A stretch of DNA of 64,000 bases from Paraburkholderia phenoliruptrix (GTDB taxonomy: Bacteria > Pseudomonadota > Gammaproteobacteria > Burkholderiales > Burkholderiaceae), in contig NZ_CADIKB010000009.1 of NCBI RefSeq assembly GCF_902859825.1, positions 1 to 64,000 on the forward strand, given 5' to 3'. Made by a program: the position numbers and the translations under genes. The notes below the pieces were generated by a model that was given only the letters and a program-made list of their open reading frames with translations, made no database searches and was not told where the DNA came from. Shown here piece after piece: positions 19,774 through 28,347 of the stretch (positions are counted from its first letter, which is position 1; each line of letters opens with the position of its first letter).

Positions 19774-21336
19774 TTGAGCAACCCTTCGCCCTCTCGTCCC
19801 GCCCTCGACGTTCCCGCGCTGCTGGCCGCGTTGCCCGCGCGCATTTCCGATCTTCCCGCGCTGGCCGCCGCGCGCGATCCGCAGCATGTCGCGCTCATCG
19901 AGGACGCGCGCCGCGTGAGCAATGCGCAGCTGCTGGAAGCCGTCGAGGCCGCCGCCGCTCTGTTGCGCCAATGGGGCGTGCGCGGCGGCGATCGCGTGAT
20001 GATCGTGGCGGAGAACAGCATCGCTCAGATCGTGTTGCTGTTCGCCACCGCGCGGCTCGACGCGTGGGCGCTCGTGTCGAATGCGCGGCTGTCGGCGGCG
20101 GAACTGGACGCGATTCGCGCGCACGCGCAGCCGCGCGTGACGGCGTACGTGACGGAAAGCTCCGTCGATGCCGGCCAGCACGCGCAGCGTCACGGGGCAA
20201 CGCCTGCGCCGACCCTCGCGCCGGACATCGGTGCATGGTCCCGCACGGTGGACGCTGCGGCGCAAGCGGAACCGGTCGAAGCCGCGAACCACCGCCAATG
20301 CGCGGCGCTGATCTACACCACCGGCACCACGGGCACGCCGAAGGGCGTCATGCTGTCGCATCGCAATCTGCTCTTTATCGCCGCGGTGTCGAGCCGTCTG
20401 CGCCAGGTGCGTCCCGACGACGTCGTGTATGCGGTGCTGCCCATTTCGCATGTGTACGGCTTCGCGTCGGTGTGCCTCGGCAGTCTGCACGCCGGCGCGA
20501 CCTTGCGCCTCGCGCCGCGCTTTGCGCCGGAAGCGGTGCGCCGCGCCCTCGCCGACGAACGTGTGTCGATCTTCCAGGGCGTGCCGGCCATGCACGCGAA
20601 ATTGCTGGAGCATCTGAAAACGCACGGGCACGCGTGGCGCGCGCCGCATCTGCGCTTTGTCTACTCGGGCGGCTCGCCGCTCGATGCCGCGCTCAAGGCG
20701 CACGTAGAGAGCGTCTACGGTCTGCCGCTGCACAACGGCTACGGCATGACCGAAAGCAGTCCCACCGTCTCGCAGACCATGCTCGACGCGCCGCGCAGCG
20801 ACTGCTCCGTCGGCGAGGTGATTCCGGGCGTGGAAGTGCGTTTCGTCGGTCTGGACGGCGTGGATGCCGCGCCCGGCGAGATCGGCGAGCTATGGGTGCG
20901 CGGCCCGAACGTGATGCTCGGCTACTACCGCAATCCGGAGCAGACGCGCGCCGCCGTGACGCAGGACGGCTGGCTCAAAACCGGCGACCTCGCGCGGCAG
21001 GACGGCGACGGCGCGCTGCATATCGTCGGGCGCAGCAAGGATTTGATCATCCGCTCGGGCTTCAATGTCTATCCCGCCGAAGTCGAGCATGTGCTGAACG
21101 CGCATCCGCAAGTCGTGCAGTCGGCGGTGATCGGTCGTGCGGTCGAGGGCAATGAGGAAGTGATTGCATTCGTCGAACTGGCGGCGAACGCGACCGTCAC
21201 ACCCAACGAACTGGTTGCGTGGTGCGCCGAGCGTCTCGCGCCTTACAAGCGTCCCGCGGAAGTCAAGGTGCTCGCGGCGCTGCCGGCGGCATCGACGGGC
21301 AAGATCCTGAAGCACCGGCTGCGCGAACTGGTTTGA
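19774..21336 (+). CDS. Class I adenylate-forming acyl-CoA/aryl-CoA ligase
   Basis: The 520-residue protein is an AMP-binding synthetase that activates a carboxylate as acyl-AMP and transfers it to CoA. Motifs are the P-loop-like IYTTGTTGTPKGVMLSH (about 180-196), NGYGMTESSP, the LKTGDLARQDGDGALHIVGRSKDLIIRSGFNVYP hinge region and the C-terminal STGKILKHRLRE with the catalytic Lys. The start chosen is TTG 19774, because AGGAGA at 19763-19768 sits at ideal distance; ATG 19723 is the alternative. The substrate is not evident. No neighbour explains it, although an aromatic or medium-chain acid is plausible. Confidence 0.85.
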   Translation: MSNPSPSRPALDVPALLAALPARISDLPALAAARDPQHVALIEDARRVSNAQLLEAVEAAAALLRQWGVRGGDRVMIVAENSIAQIVLLFATARLDAWALVSNARLSAAELDAIRAHAQPRVTAYVTESSVDAGQHAQRHGATPAPTLAPDIGAWSRTVDAAAQAEPVEAANHRQCAALIYTTGTTGTPKGVMLSHRNLLFIAAVSSRLRQVRPDDVVYAVLPISHVYGFASVCLGSLHAGATLRLAPRFAPEAVRRALADERVSIFQGVPAMHAKLLEHLKTHGHAWRAPHLRFVYSGGSPLDAALKAHVESVYGLPLHNGYGMTESSPTVSQTMLDAPRSDCSVGEVIPGVEVRFVGLDGVDAAPGEIGELWVRGPNVMLGYYRNPEQTRAAVTQDGWLKTGDLARQDGDGALHIVGRSKDLIIRSGFNVYPAEVEHVLNAHPQVVQSAVIGRAVEGNEEVIAFVELAANATVTPNELVAWCAERLAPYKRPAEVKVLAALPAASTGKILKHRLRELV

Positions 21337-21348
21337 ACGCGTAGGGCA

Positions 21349-22293
21349 TCAGCCCCGCGGATGATGCATGGCATGCAGCGACTTCAGCCGTTCGCGCGCC
21401 ACGTGTGTGTAGATTTGCGTGGTCGAAATGTCGGTATGTCCGAGCAGCAGCTGGACCACGCGCAGATCGGCGCCATGATTGAGCAGATGCGTCGCGAACG
21501 CATGCCGCAATGTATGCGGCGACAGCGGCGCATGCACGCCCGCGGCCGCCGCGTGTCGCTTGATGATGTTCCAGAACTGCTGGCGCGTCATGCCCTCGGC
21601 GCGGTTCGTCACGAACAGCGCATCGGCTGCGCGCGCGCCGAGCAGCGCGGGCCGCGCGTCGCGCAGGTAACGCTCGATCCAGCCGTGCGCCTCTTCGCCG
21701 AACGGGATGAGCCGCTCTTTCGAGCCCTTGCCCATCACGCGGACCACGCCTTCGTTCAGGCCCACTTCCACGGTCTTCAGCGTGACGAGTTCAGTGACGC
21801 GCAAACCGCTCGCGTACATCAGTTCGAGCATGGTGCGATCGCGCAGACCCAGGGGCGTCTCGATGTCGGGCGCGCCGAGCAGCGCCTCGACCTGCGCCTC
21901 GCTGAGCGTGGACGGAAAGCGCGGCGGCTGCTTCGCCGAACGGATGCGCAGCGTCGGGTCCACTTTCGCGCGATGCTCGCGCACGGCCCAGCCGTAATAG
22001 CGGCGAAACACGGAGAGCCGCCGGTTGGCCGACGTCGATTTATCTTTCTGACGCGCCGCGCTGTAGGCGTTCAGATCGGCCTCGCTGGCCGTGTCGAGCG
22101 ACGCGCTGCGCGTTTGCGCGAGCCATTCGCTGAAGAGGCGCAGGTCGCGCCGATACGCGTCGAGCGTGTTGCGCGACAGGCCATGTTCGAGCCACAGCGC
22201 GTCGCAGAATGCGTCGATTGAAGCGGAGCTCGCCGTGAATAAGGGCGAGTGCGATAACTGCGCGCTTGCGTCGTCAACCAGGGTATCGCTCAT
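21349..22293 (-). CDS. xerD: Site-specific tyrosine recombinase XerD
   Basis: XerD acts with XerC at dif to resolve chromosome dimers. The 314-residue protein has a SAM-like N-domain (about 23-115) and a catalytic domain with R165 (ASGLRVTEL), K189, H260 and R263 (HTLRHAFATHLL), H286 (LLGHTDISTTQ) and the nucleophile Y295 (IYTHV). All catalytic residues are present. ATG 22293 overlaps the ogt stop by an ATGA. The length and C-terminus HARERLKSLH-like region match XerD rather than phage integrases. Confidence 0.94.
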   Translation of the reverse strand: MSDTLVDDASAQLSHSPLFTASSASIDAFCDALWLEHGLSRNTLDAYRRDLRLFSEWLAQTRSASLDTASEADLNAYSAARQKDKSTSANRRLSVFRRYYGWAVREHRAKVDPTLRIRSAKQPPRFPSTLSEAQVEALLGAPDIETPLGLRDRTMLELMYASGLRVTELVTLKTVEVGLNEGVVRVMGKGSKERLIPFGEEAHGWIERYLRDARPALLGARAADALFVTNRAEGMTRQQFWNIIKRHAAAAGVHAPLSPHTLRHAFATHLLNHGADLRVVQLLLGHTDISTTQIYTHVARERLKSLHAMHHPRG

Positions 22294-22760
22294 GCGTAGG
22301 GAACGCCTTCGTGCGCAAGCAGCCAGCGCTTGACGTTGCGAAAAAAGCCTTCTTCGGCATGATGTGCGAATCCGCCGATGCCGCTCGAACTCACCACACG
22401 GTGGCACGGAATCACGATCGGAAAGCAGTTGTCCCCGCACGCCTGGCCGACCGCGCGCGGCACGCTGCCAAGCTGCTTCGCCAGTTGGCCATAAGTGACG
22501 ACCGCGCCAGGTGGAATCTCCGCGAGCGCCTGCCACACGCGCCGCCGGAACGCTGTGCCCACGGGCGCAAGCGGCAATGCGAATTTCGCCGAAGGCTCTG
22601 TGAAATACCGCTCGATCTGCTCGGCCACGCGCCGTGCCAACGGCGTGTCCGGCGCAACGTTTGGCGTCGACTCCGGCAGATAGACGATCTCGCGCACGGC
22701 CTCTCCTTCGAGACGAATGCCGACCTTGCCGAACGGCGCATCGATCACTGCGTTGAACAT
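22290..22760 (-). CDS. ogt: Methylated-DNA--protein-cysteine methyltransferase
   Basis: This 156-residue suicide repair protein transfers the methyl group of O6-methylguanine to its own Cys. The active site is C119 in IPCHRVV. The recognition helix region PPGAVVTYGQLAKQLGSVPRAVGQACGDN precedes it, and SSSGIGGFAHHAEEGFFRNVKRWLLAHEG follows. There is no Ada regulatory domain. AGGAGGCGGC gives a strong ribosome-binding site for ATG 22760. It is the middle gene of queG - ogt - xerD and overlaps xerD by 4 bp. Confidence 0.95.
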   Translation of the reverse strand: MFNAVIDAPFGKVGIRLEGEAVREIVYLPESTPNVAPDTPLARRVAEQIERYFTEPSAKFALPLAPVGTAFRRRVWQALAEIPPGAVVTYGQLAKQLGSVPRAVGQACGDNCFPIVIPCHRVVSSSGIGGFAHHAEEGFFRNVKRWLLAHEGVPYA

Positions 22761-22813
22761 GCCGCCTCCTTTCTGCTTACTGCCGCCGCACCCATGAATG
22801 GCCGACGGATAGT

Positions 22814-24061
22814 TTACGCCGCTTCCAGCGCCCACTGCACATGCTCGCGCACGAGCGGCGAAGGGTCGTCGGCCCGGCGCGTGAGCGCCTCGACGATCGC
22901 CTCGCGCGCCTCGTCGCTCAATGCGTCGCGCGAGGCGCGCAGCGCATTGCCCATGCCCACGGCGAGGTTGCGCAACCAGCTTTCGTAGCCGATGCGCCGG
23001 ATCGCGCTGCCCTGCATGCGCGTGTCGAACTCGTCCGCGCTCCAGTTGAAGAGTTCCACCAGCGACGCGCGGTCAAGGCCATGCCGCACGTCGAAATCGG
23101 CGACCGGCGCCGCCTGCGCGAACTTGTTCCATGGACAGACGAGCTGGCAATCGTCGCAGCCATACACGCGGTTGCCGATTAGCGGACGCATCTCGACGGG
23201 AATGCTGCCCTTGAGTTCGATCGTCAGATACGAGATACACAGACGCGCATCCACTTTGTAAGGACCGACGATCGCGCCTGTCGGACATGCGCCGATGCAG
23301 CGCGAGCAACTACCGCAATGCGAGCCCGGCGTTTCGGGCGCGACTTCCGGCGACGTCTCGGCGTCCGTCGGCAGAGGCACATCCACATAGATTTCGCCGA
23401 GAAAGAACAGCGAGCCGGCATCGCGCTGCATCAGCAGCGTATGCTTGCCGCGCCAGCCGATGCCGGCCTTCTGCGCAAGCTCCACTTCGAGCACCGGCGC
23501 GGAGTCGGTAAACACCCGATAACCGAACGCCCCGATCTCCGCCTGAATTTTCTCTGACAGATGTTGCAGACGGTTACGCATCACCTTGTGATAGTCGCGG
23601 CCGCGCGCATAAACCGATACGACAGCCGCCGACGGATCGGCGAGCCGTGCCTGCTCGGCGGCCCGCCAGTCGCGGTTGTGCGGGGCTTCGTGCAGCTCGC
23701 TTTCGGCCGGCTTTCCGCTCATCGACTGCTGGGGCAAATAGGCGATGCGGGCAGTGATCACACGTAGCGTGCCGGCCACAAGCTCAGCAGGCCGCGCGCG
23801 TTTCATGCCGTGTTTGGCCATATAATCCATTTCGCCGTGGCAACCCGCTTCCAGCCAGGCTGCAAGCGGCGCTTCGGCAGCGGAGAGATCGGTATCGCTA
23901 ATGCCGATCGCCCCGAACCCCAGTTCGCGGCCCCACGTTTTGATGTTCTGCGCGAGCGCGCGCAACGCCGCCTCATCGAATTGACGCTCGGCACGCGCCT
24001 CGCCGCCAGAGGCAGACGCGTCGGACACAGGGCACACGGGGGATTCCGGACTTCGGTTCAT
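22814..24061 (-). CDS. queG: Epoxyqueuosine reductase
   Basis: QueG reduces epoxyqueuosine to queuosine in tRNA with cobalamin and two [4Fe-4S] clusters. In the 415-residue protein the first cluster motif is C249, C252, C255, C259 (CGSCSRCIGACPTGA). The second includes C302, C305, C309 (CDDCQLVCPW), with C275 as a further ligand. The catalytic Asp region FTDSAPVLEVELAQKAGIGWRGKHT is intact, and a HEAT-like C-terminal helical region follows. ATG 24061 is used; GTG 24064 is directly before it. It is divergent from tsaE with only 17 bp between starts. Confidence 0.95.
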   Translation of the reverse strand: MNRSPESPVCPVSDASASGGEARAERQFDEAALRALAQNIKTWGRELGFGAIGISDTDLSAAEAPLAAWLEAGCHGEMDYMAKHGMKRARPAELVAGTLRVITARIAYLPQQSMSGKPAESELHEAPHNRDWRAAEQARLADPSAAVVSVYARGRDYHKVMRNRLQHLSEKIQAEIGAFGYRVFTDSAPVLEVELAQKAGIGWRGKHTLLMQRDAGSLFFLGEIYVDVPLPTDAETSPEVAPETPGSHCGSCSRCIGACPTGAIVGPYKVDARLCISYLTIELKGSIPVEMRPLIGNRVYGCDDCQLVCPWNKFAQAAPVADFDVRHGLDRASLVELFNWSADEFDTRMQGSAIRRIGYESWLRNLAVGMGNALRASRDALSDEAREAIVEALTRRADDPSPLVREHVQWALEAA

Positions 24062-24078
24062 CACGCCATTTTACGAGA

Positions 24079-24651
24079 ATGCCTGACCATCCCGATCGCG
24101 CGATCGCGCCGCCCGCCGAAGTTCTGCTCGAACGCTTTTTCGCGTTCGCGGACGAAGCCGCCACACTCGCATTCGGCGAGCGCTTCGCACGGGCTATCGA
24201 AAGCGTGGCCTTTGCTCAGGAAGGCGAGCGCGGGGAGCTCAACGCTGAGGCATTCCACGGTCTACAAGTCCAACTGGTCGGCGACCTCGGCGCCGGCAAA
24301 ACCACACTCGTGCGCGCCACCTTGCGCGGCCTCGGTCACACCGGCCGCGTGCGCAGTCCGACGTACACGCTCGTCGAGCCCTATGTGCTGGAACGGCCGG
24401 CCGGGGAACTCGCGCTTTACCACTTCGATCTGTACAGATTCACCGATCCGGCCGAATGGGCCGACGCAGGCTTTCGCGAGTATTTCGACAGCGGCGCAGT
24501 GTGCCTCGTCGAATGGCCGCAGCGCGCGGGCGTGCTACTCGGCGTGCCGGATCTCGTCTTCTCGCTCGACCTGGCGAGCGAAGGCGACGGCCGCGTACTC
24601 GTCGCACGGGCATACAGCGAAACAGGAAAGGCATGTCTCGAAAGATGTTGA
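24079..24651 (+). CDS. tsaE: tRNA threonylcarbamoyladenosine biosynthesis ATPase TsaE
   Basis: TsaE is the small ATPase that works with TsaB and TsaD in making t6A37 in ANN-decoding tRNAs. The 190-residue protein has a P-loop GDLGAGKTT at 68-76, the SPTYTLVEPY motif, YHFDLYRFTDPAEWADAGFREYF and VEWPQRAG. It is longer than E. coli TsaE (about 153) because of an N-terminal extension of about 40 residues. Its 3' end overlaps amiC by 19 bp, the same tsaE - amidase pairing as in E. coli (tsaE - amiB). Confidence 0.94.
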   Translation: MPDHPDRAIAPPAEVLLERFFAFADEAATLAFGERFARAIESVAFAQEGERGELNAEAFHGLQVQLVGDLGAGKTTLVRATLRGLGHTGRVRSPTYTLVEPYVLERPAGELALYHFDLYRFTDPAEWADAGFREYFDSGAVCLVEWPQRAGVLLGVPDLVFSLDLASEGDGRVLVARAYSETGKACLERC

Positions 24652-26234
24652 TCAAACCGTTCCGCTCGATCGAATCGGCGGCCACCGCCACGCATAACTG
24701 GCGGCGCCGGCAGATTCTCCGCGCGGGCGCGTCCACCCTCGTGCTGGGCCTCGTCGCGCCGCGTCTCGCGCGGGCCAGCTCGGTGCTCGGCGTGCGCGTG
24801 TGGCCCGCGCGCGACTACACGCGCGTGACGATCGAATCCGATCAGCCTCTGCAGAACGCGCAGCAGTTGCTGCAGAGCCCGGACCGGCTCGTGGTCGACC
24901 TGAGCGGTCTCGATCTGGACCAGGCGCTGAAAGACCTCGTCTCGAAGATCACCCCGAACGATCCGCAGATTCAATCGGTGCGGGTCGGGCAGTTCCAGCC
25001 GCACGTCGTGCGCATGGTGTTCGACCTGAAGGGCTCGGTGAAGCCGCAGGTCTTCACGTTGCCGCCCGTCGGCGCGTACAAGTACCGGCTCGTGTTCGAC
25101 CTGTATCCGGCCGTCGCGCCCGATCCGTTGATGGAACTGCTCGCGCAAAGCGAGCGCAAGCAGCAAACGCTGAACGAAGAAAACAGTGCGCCGCCCGCCA
25201 CGTTGAGCGGCCCGGGCACGACGCCGCCGCTCGCCGACAACAGCGAAGTGTTCTTCGAGCGCTATGCGCAGAACGGCGGCAACGGCTCCGCACAGGCCGT
25301 GCCGCATCCGCCGGCGCACGGGGGAGTGCCGTCCGGGTCGCCCTCCTTGCCGCCGATCATCGCCAAGCCGTCGGCGCCCGGCGCGCCGGCCACGCCGCCC
25401 AGTGCGCTCGCCCGCAACAAGGGCAGCGGCAGCAGCGCGAACAGCTCCGGCAGTCCCGGCAACGAGGACAGCGGCGAGGATACCTACGCGTTCACCACGC
25501 CGAAGTCCGGCAAGAGCAACACGGTGCGCCTGTTGACCGTCGCGATCGACCCGGGACATGGCGGCGAGGACCCGGGCGCGATCGGCGGCTCGGGCACTTA
25601 CGAAAAGCATGTCGCGCTCGACATCGCGAAGAAGCTGCGGGCCAAGATCGACGCTCAGCCCAACATGCGCGCCATGATGACGCGCGACGCCGACTTCTTC
25701 GTGCCGCTGAACGTGCGGGTGCAGAAGGCGCAGCGCGTCGGCGCGGACCTGTTCGTGTCCATTCACGCGGACGCGTTCACCACGCCCGAGGCGCGCGGTT
25801 CGTCGGTGTTCGCGTTGTCGGAGCATGGCGCCTCGAGCGCGGCCGCGCGCTGGATGGCGAATAAGGAAAACTCGTCGGACCAGATTGGCGGCATCAACAT
25901 CAAATCCGCCGACGCCACCGTGAACCGCGCGCTGTTCGACATGTCCACCACTGCACAGATTCGCGATTCGATGCGCTACGGCAACTTCGTGCTGAAGGAA
26001 ATTGGCGGCATCAACAAGCTGCACAAGGGTTCCGTCGAACAGGCCGGTTTTGCCGTGCTGAAGGCGCCGGATATTCCGTCCATCCTCGTGGAAACGGCGT
26101 TCATCAGTAATCCGGACGAGGAGCGGCGCCTGAACGACGACGCGTATCGCGACAAAATGGCGGACGCGATCATGAACGGCATCAAGCGCTATTTCGCGGC
26201 AAATCCGCCGCTTGCGAAAAACCGTATGACCTAG
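24633..26234 (+). CDS. amiC: Tat-exported N-acetylmuramoyl-L-alanine amidase (AmiC-like)
   Basis: This periplasmic zinc amidase cleaves the bond between MurNAc and L-Ala of septal peptidoglycan during daughter-cell separation. The 533-residue precursor has a twin-arginine signal (RRRQILRAGASTLVLGLVAP, about 24-43) with a likely cut after ARA. An AMIN domain for cell-wall targeting lies at about 50-160, then a Ser/Gly/Pro-rich linker. The Amidase_3 domain (about 300-525) has VAIDPGHGGEDPGA, FVSIHADAF and VETAFISN, which hold the zinc and catalytic residues. AGGAA precedes ATG 24633; ATG 24645 is an alternative. Confidence 0.93.
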   Translation: MSRKMLIKPFRSIESAATATHNWRRRQILRAGASTLVLGLVAPRLARASSVLGVRVWPARDYTRVTIESDQPLQNAQQLLQSPDRLVVDLSGLDLDQALKDLVSKITPNDPQIQSVRVGQFQPHVVRMVFDLKGSVKPQVFTLPPVGAYKYRLVFDLYPAVAPDPLMELLAQSERKQQTLNEENSAPPATLSGPGTTPPLADNSEVFFERYAQNGGNGSAQAVPHPPAHGGVPSGSPSLPPIIAKPSAPGAPATPPSALARNKGSGSSANSSGSPGNEDSGEDTYAFTTPKSGKSNTVRLLTVAIDPGHGGEDPGAIGGSGTYEKHVALDIAKKLRAKIDAQPNMRAMMTRDADFFVPLNVRVQKAQRVGADLFVSIHADAFTTPEARGSSVFALSEHGASSAAARWMANKENSSDQIGGINIKSADATVNRALFDMSTTAQIRDSMRYGNFVLKEIGGINKLHKGSVEQAGFAVLKAPDIPSILVETAFISNPDEERRLNDDAYRDKMADAIMNGIKRYFAANPPLAKNRMT

Positions 26235-26270
26235 GGGGCGCGCAAAGCGCATGCGCCGCCGGACAATGCA

Positions 26271-26306
26271 ACGACAAACGGCCGCAGCAATGCGGCCGTT
26301 TGTCGT
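26271..26306. terminator. Bidirectional terminator between amiC and eamA
   Basis: A perfect 16-bp stem is closed by a GCAA tetraloop, between two convergent genes. The arms include ACGGCCGCA and TGCGGCCGT, with T-rich ends on both strands. Confidence 0.88.
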
Positions 26307-26319
26307 TTCATGCAGCGAT

Positions 26320-27201
26320 TCAGCGCGCGGGCGACAGGCGCTGCACGACCCAGCCGCCGAACACATTCACGGCCAGCCCCGCCATGACCAGCAGCGCACC
26401 GGCAACCTGCGCTCCGGACAGATGTTCGTCGAGAAAGACGGACGCGGACGCGAGGCCCACAATCGGCACCAGCAGCGAAAACGGCGCGACCTGGCTCGCC
26501 GGGTGGCGCGCCAGCAGGCGGCTCCACAAGCCATAGCCGAGCAGCGTGGCGATAAACGCGAGATAAACGATCGCGAAAATCGACATCGCGCTGATGCCGG
26601 ATAGCGCGGCGGCAATCCGCTGCGGACCTTCGAACGCATAAGACAGCGCGAAGAACGGCAGCGGCGGGATCAGGCTGCCCCACACCACGAGCCCCACCAG
26701 ATCCACCTTGCCGACCTTTTTCGTGACGATGTTGCCGAGCGCCCACGAGCACGCGGCGCACAGCGTGAGCAGAAAGCCGGCGAGCGTCATGGCATGGCCG
26801 CCCTGCATGCCGATGACGGCGAGCCCGGCGGCCGCGATCAGCAAGCCGACGACATTCGGCAAGCGAAAGCGCTCGTGCAGGAACAACGCGGCGAAGATCA
26901 GCGTGAAAAAAGCCTGCGCCTGCAGAACGAGCGACGCTAGCCCGGCCGGCATGCCCACATACATCGCGGAAAACAGAAACGCGAACTGCCCGAATGAAAT
27001 GGTGAGGCCGTAGGCAAGCAGCCAGCGCCACGGCAATTGCGGGCGCTTGACGAAAAATACGGCCGGCACTGCCGCGAGCGAGAAGCGCAGCGCCCCGAGC
27101 AGCATGGGCGGCACGCCATGCAAGCCCACCTTGATCACGACGAAATTGACGCCCCACGCGATCACGACGACCAGCGCGAGCAGCAGATCTTTGGGCGACA
27201 T
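26320..27201 (-). CDS. EamA/DMT-family exporter
   Basis: This 293-residue inner-membrane protein has ten predicted helices arranged as two EamA repeats, each with a conserved WG..FV / ALSWALGN-type start (here IAWGVNFVVIKVGL and CAACSWALGNIVTKKVG). The family exports amino acids, metabolites or drugs with proton exchange; YedA and RhtA are relatives. The substrate cannot be read here. ATG 27201 follows GGAGACGGGG; the longer version would start with TTG. It converges with amiC and diverges from the pirin gene. Confidence 0.88.
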   Translation of the reverse strand: MSPKDLLLALVVVIAWGVNFVVIKVGLHGVPPMLLGALRFSLAAVPAVFFVKRPQLPWRWLLAYGLTISFGQFAFLFSAMYVGMPAGLASLVLQAQAFFTLIFAALFLHERFRLPNVVGLLIAAAGLAVIGMQGGHAMTLAGFLLTLCAACSWALGNIVTKKVGKVDLVGLVVWGSLIPPLPFFALSYAFEGPQRIAAALSGISAMSIFAIVYLAFIATLLGYGLWSRLLARHPASQVAPFSLLVPIVGLASASVFLDEHLSGAQVAGALLVMAGLAVNVFGGWVVQRLSPAR

Positions 27202-27370
27202 CCCCGTCTCCAATTGAGTATTGAACCCGTCAGTTTAGCGGAGGGCGGCGCGGCACGGGATCACCCGCCCTACGGGTTTCCGGACGACGGTGCCGGTGAA
27301 AACTCGTCGTTTCGCCTGCCGCAGTAGAATCTTTCCCTAAAGCCTCTTCCCTTCTCAGCCGAGCCCGCCC

Positions 27371-28246
27371 ATGTCCTCTTCCATCAAGGCAGTTCTCAAA
27401 CCGCATCTGCGCGATGTCGGCAGTCTGACTGTGCGCCGTGTGCTGCCGGCAATGGCCGCCCGTCTGATCGGACCTTTCATTTTCTTCGACCACATGGGCC
27501 CCGCGACGCTCGCGCCCGGCGTCGGCCTCGACGTGCGTCCGCATCCGCATATCGGCCTTGCCACGGTGACCTTCCTGTTCGAAGGCGCGATCATGCATCG
27601 GGACAGTCTCGGCTCCGAGCAGAAAATCGTCCCCGGCGACGTCAACTGGATGACGGCCGGACGCGGCATCGTCCACTCGGAGCGCACACCCGCCGAAGAC
27701 CGCGCGAACGGCCAGACCATCCACGGCATTCAGACGTGGGTCGCGCTGCCGCTCGAAGACGAAGACGTGGAGCCCTCGTTCGCGCATCACGCCGCGAGCA
27801 CGCTGCCGGTCGTCGAGCGCAACGGCGTCACACTGCGCGTCATCGCGGGCACGGCCTTCGGCGAAAGCTCGCCCGTCAGCACGTTTTCCGGCACGCTCTA
27901 TGTGGCAGGCGAGTTCGCGCCGGGCAGCGCGTTTGCGCTGGAACCGGAGCACGAGGAACGCGGCGTCTACCTCGTGGAAGGCGATCTGGAAATCGACGGC
28001 ACGCCGCTCGAAGTCGGCCAGATGGCCGTGCTCGCGCTCGACGAAACCGTCACGCTGGCGAGCACGCACGGCGCGCGCGTGATGGTGCTCGGCGGCGAGA
28101 AGCTGGACGGCGAGCGCTTTATCGAATGGAATTTTGTCGCGAGTTCCCGCGAGAAAATCGAAGCCGCGAAACTGGCGTGGACGAATCAGGAAATGGGCCA
28201 GGTGCCGGGCGAAACCGAATGGATTCCGCTGCCGCAAAAGAAATGA
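27371..28246 (+). CDS. Pirin family protein
   Basis: This 291-residue bicupin has the pirin signature FDHMGPATLAPGVGLDVRPHPHIGLATVTFLFEG, with the metal-binding HPH, followed by PGDVNWMTAGRGIVHSE with a further His and Glu. A C-terminal pirin_C domain lies at about 175-285. Bacterial pirins can act as quercetin dioxygenases or bind metabolic enzymes; which applies here is unknown. All four metal-site residues of the N-terminal cupin appear present. It lies 101 bp before the thioredoxin-like gene on the same strand. Confidence 0.92.
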   Translation: MSSSIKAVLKPHLRDVGSLTVRRVLPAMAARLIGPFIFFDHMGPATLAPGVGLDVRPHPHIGLATVTFLFEGAIMHRDSLGSEQKIVPGDVNWMTAGRGIVHSERTPAEDRANGQTIHGIQTWVALPLEDEDVEPSFAHHAASTLPVVERNGVTLRVIAGTAFGESSPVSTFSGTLYVAGEFAPGSAFALEPEHEERGVYLVEGDLEIDGTPLEVGQMAVLALDETVTLASTHGARVMVLGGEKLDGERFIEWNFVASSREKIEAAKLAWTNQEMGQVPGETEWIPLPQKK

Positions 28247-28347
28247 CGGCGGAAATGACGGCGGTGGCGGCAGGCGGCGCGACGCGCATTGAATCCGCGC
28301 CGTTCGGCCCCATGTAACAGACCAACCGTTTTATCGACGAGGATGCA

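Noticed and set aside
21349..22293. Tyrosine recombinase as an integrase marking a prophage or integrative element
   Set aside because: Its sequence and its place between housekeeping genes (queG - ogt - xerD) fit chromosomal XerD. No attachment site, phage genes or composition change surround it.
24417..26366. A 649-codon open frame on the minus strand opposite tsaE and amiC
   Set aside because: The amiC and tsaE motifs on the plus strand are unambiguous, and the antisense product is basic low-complexity sequence.
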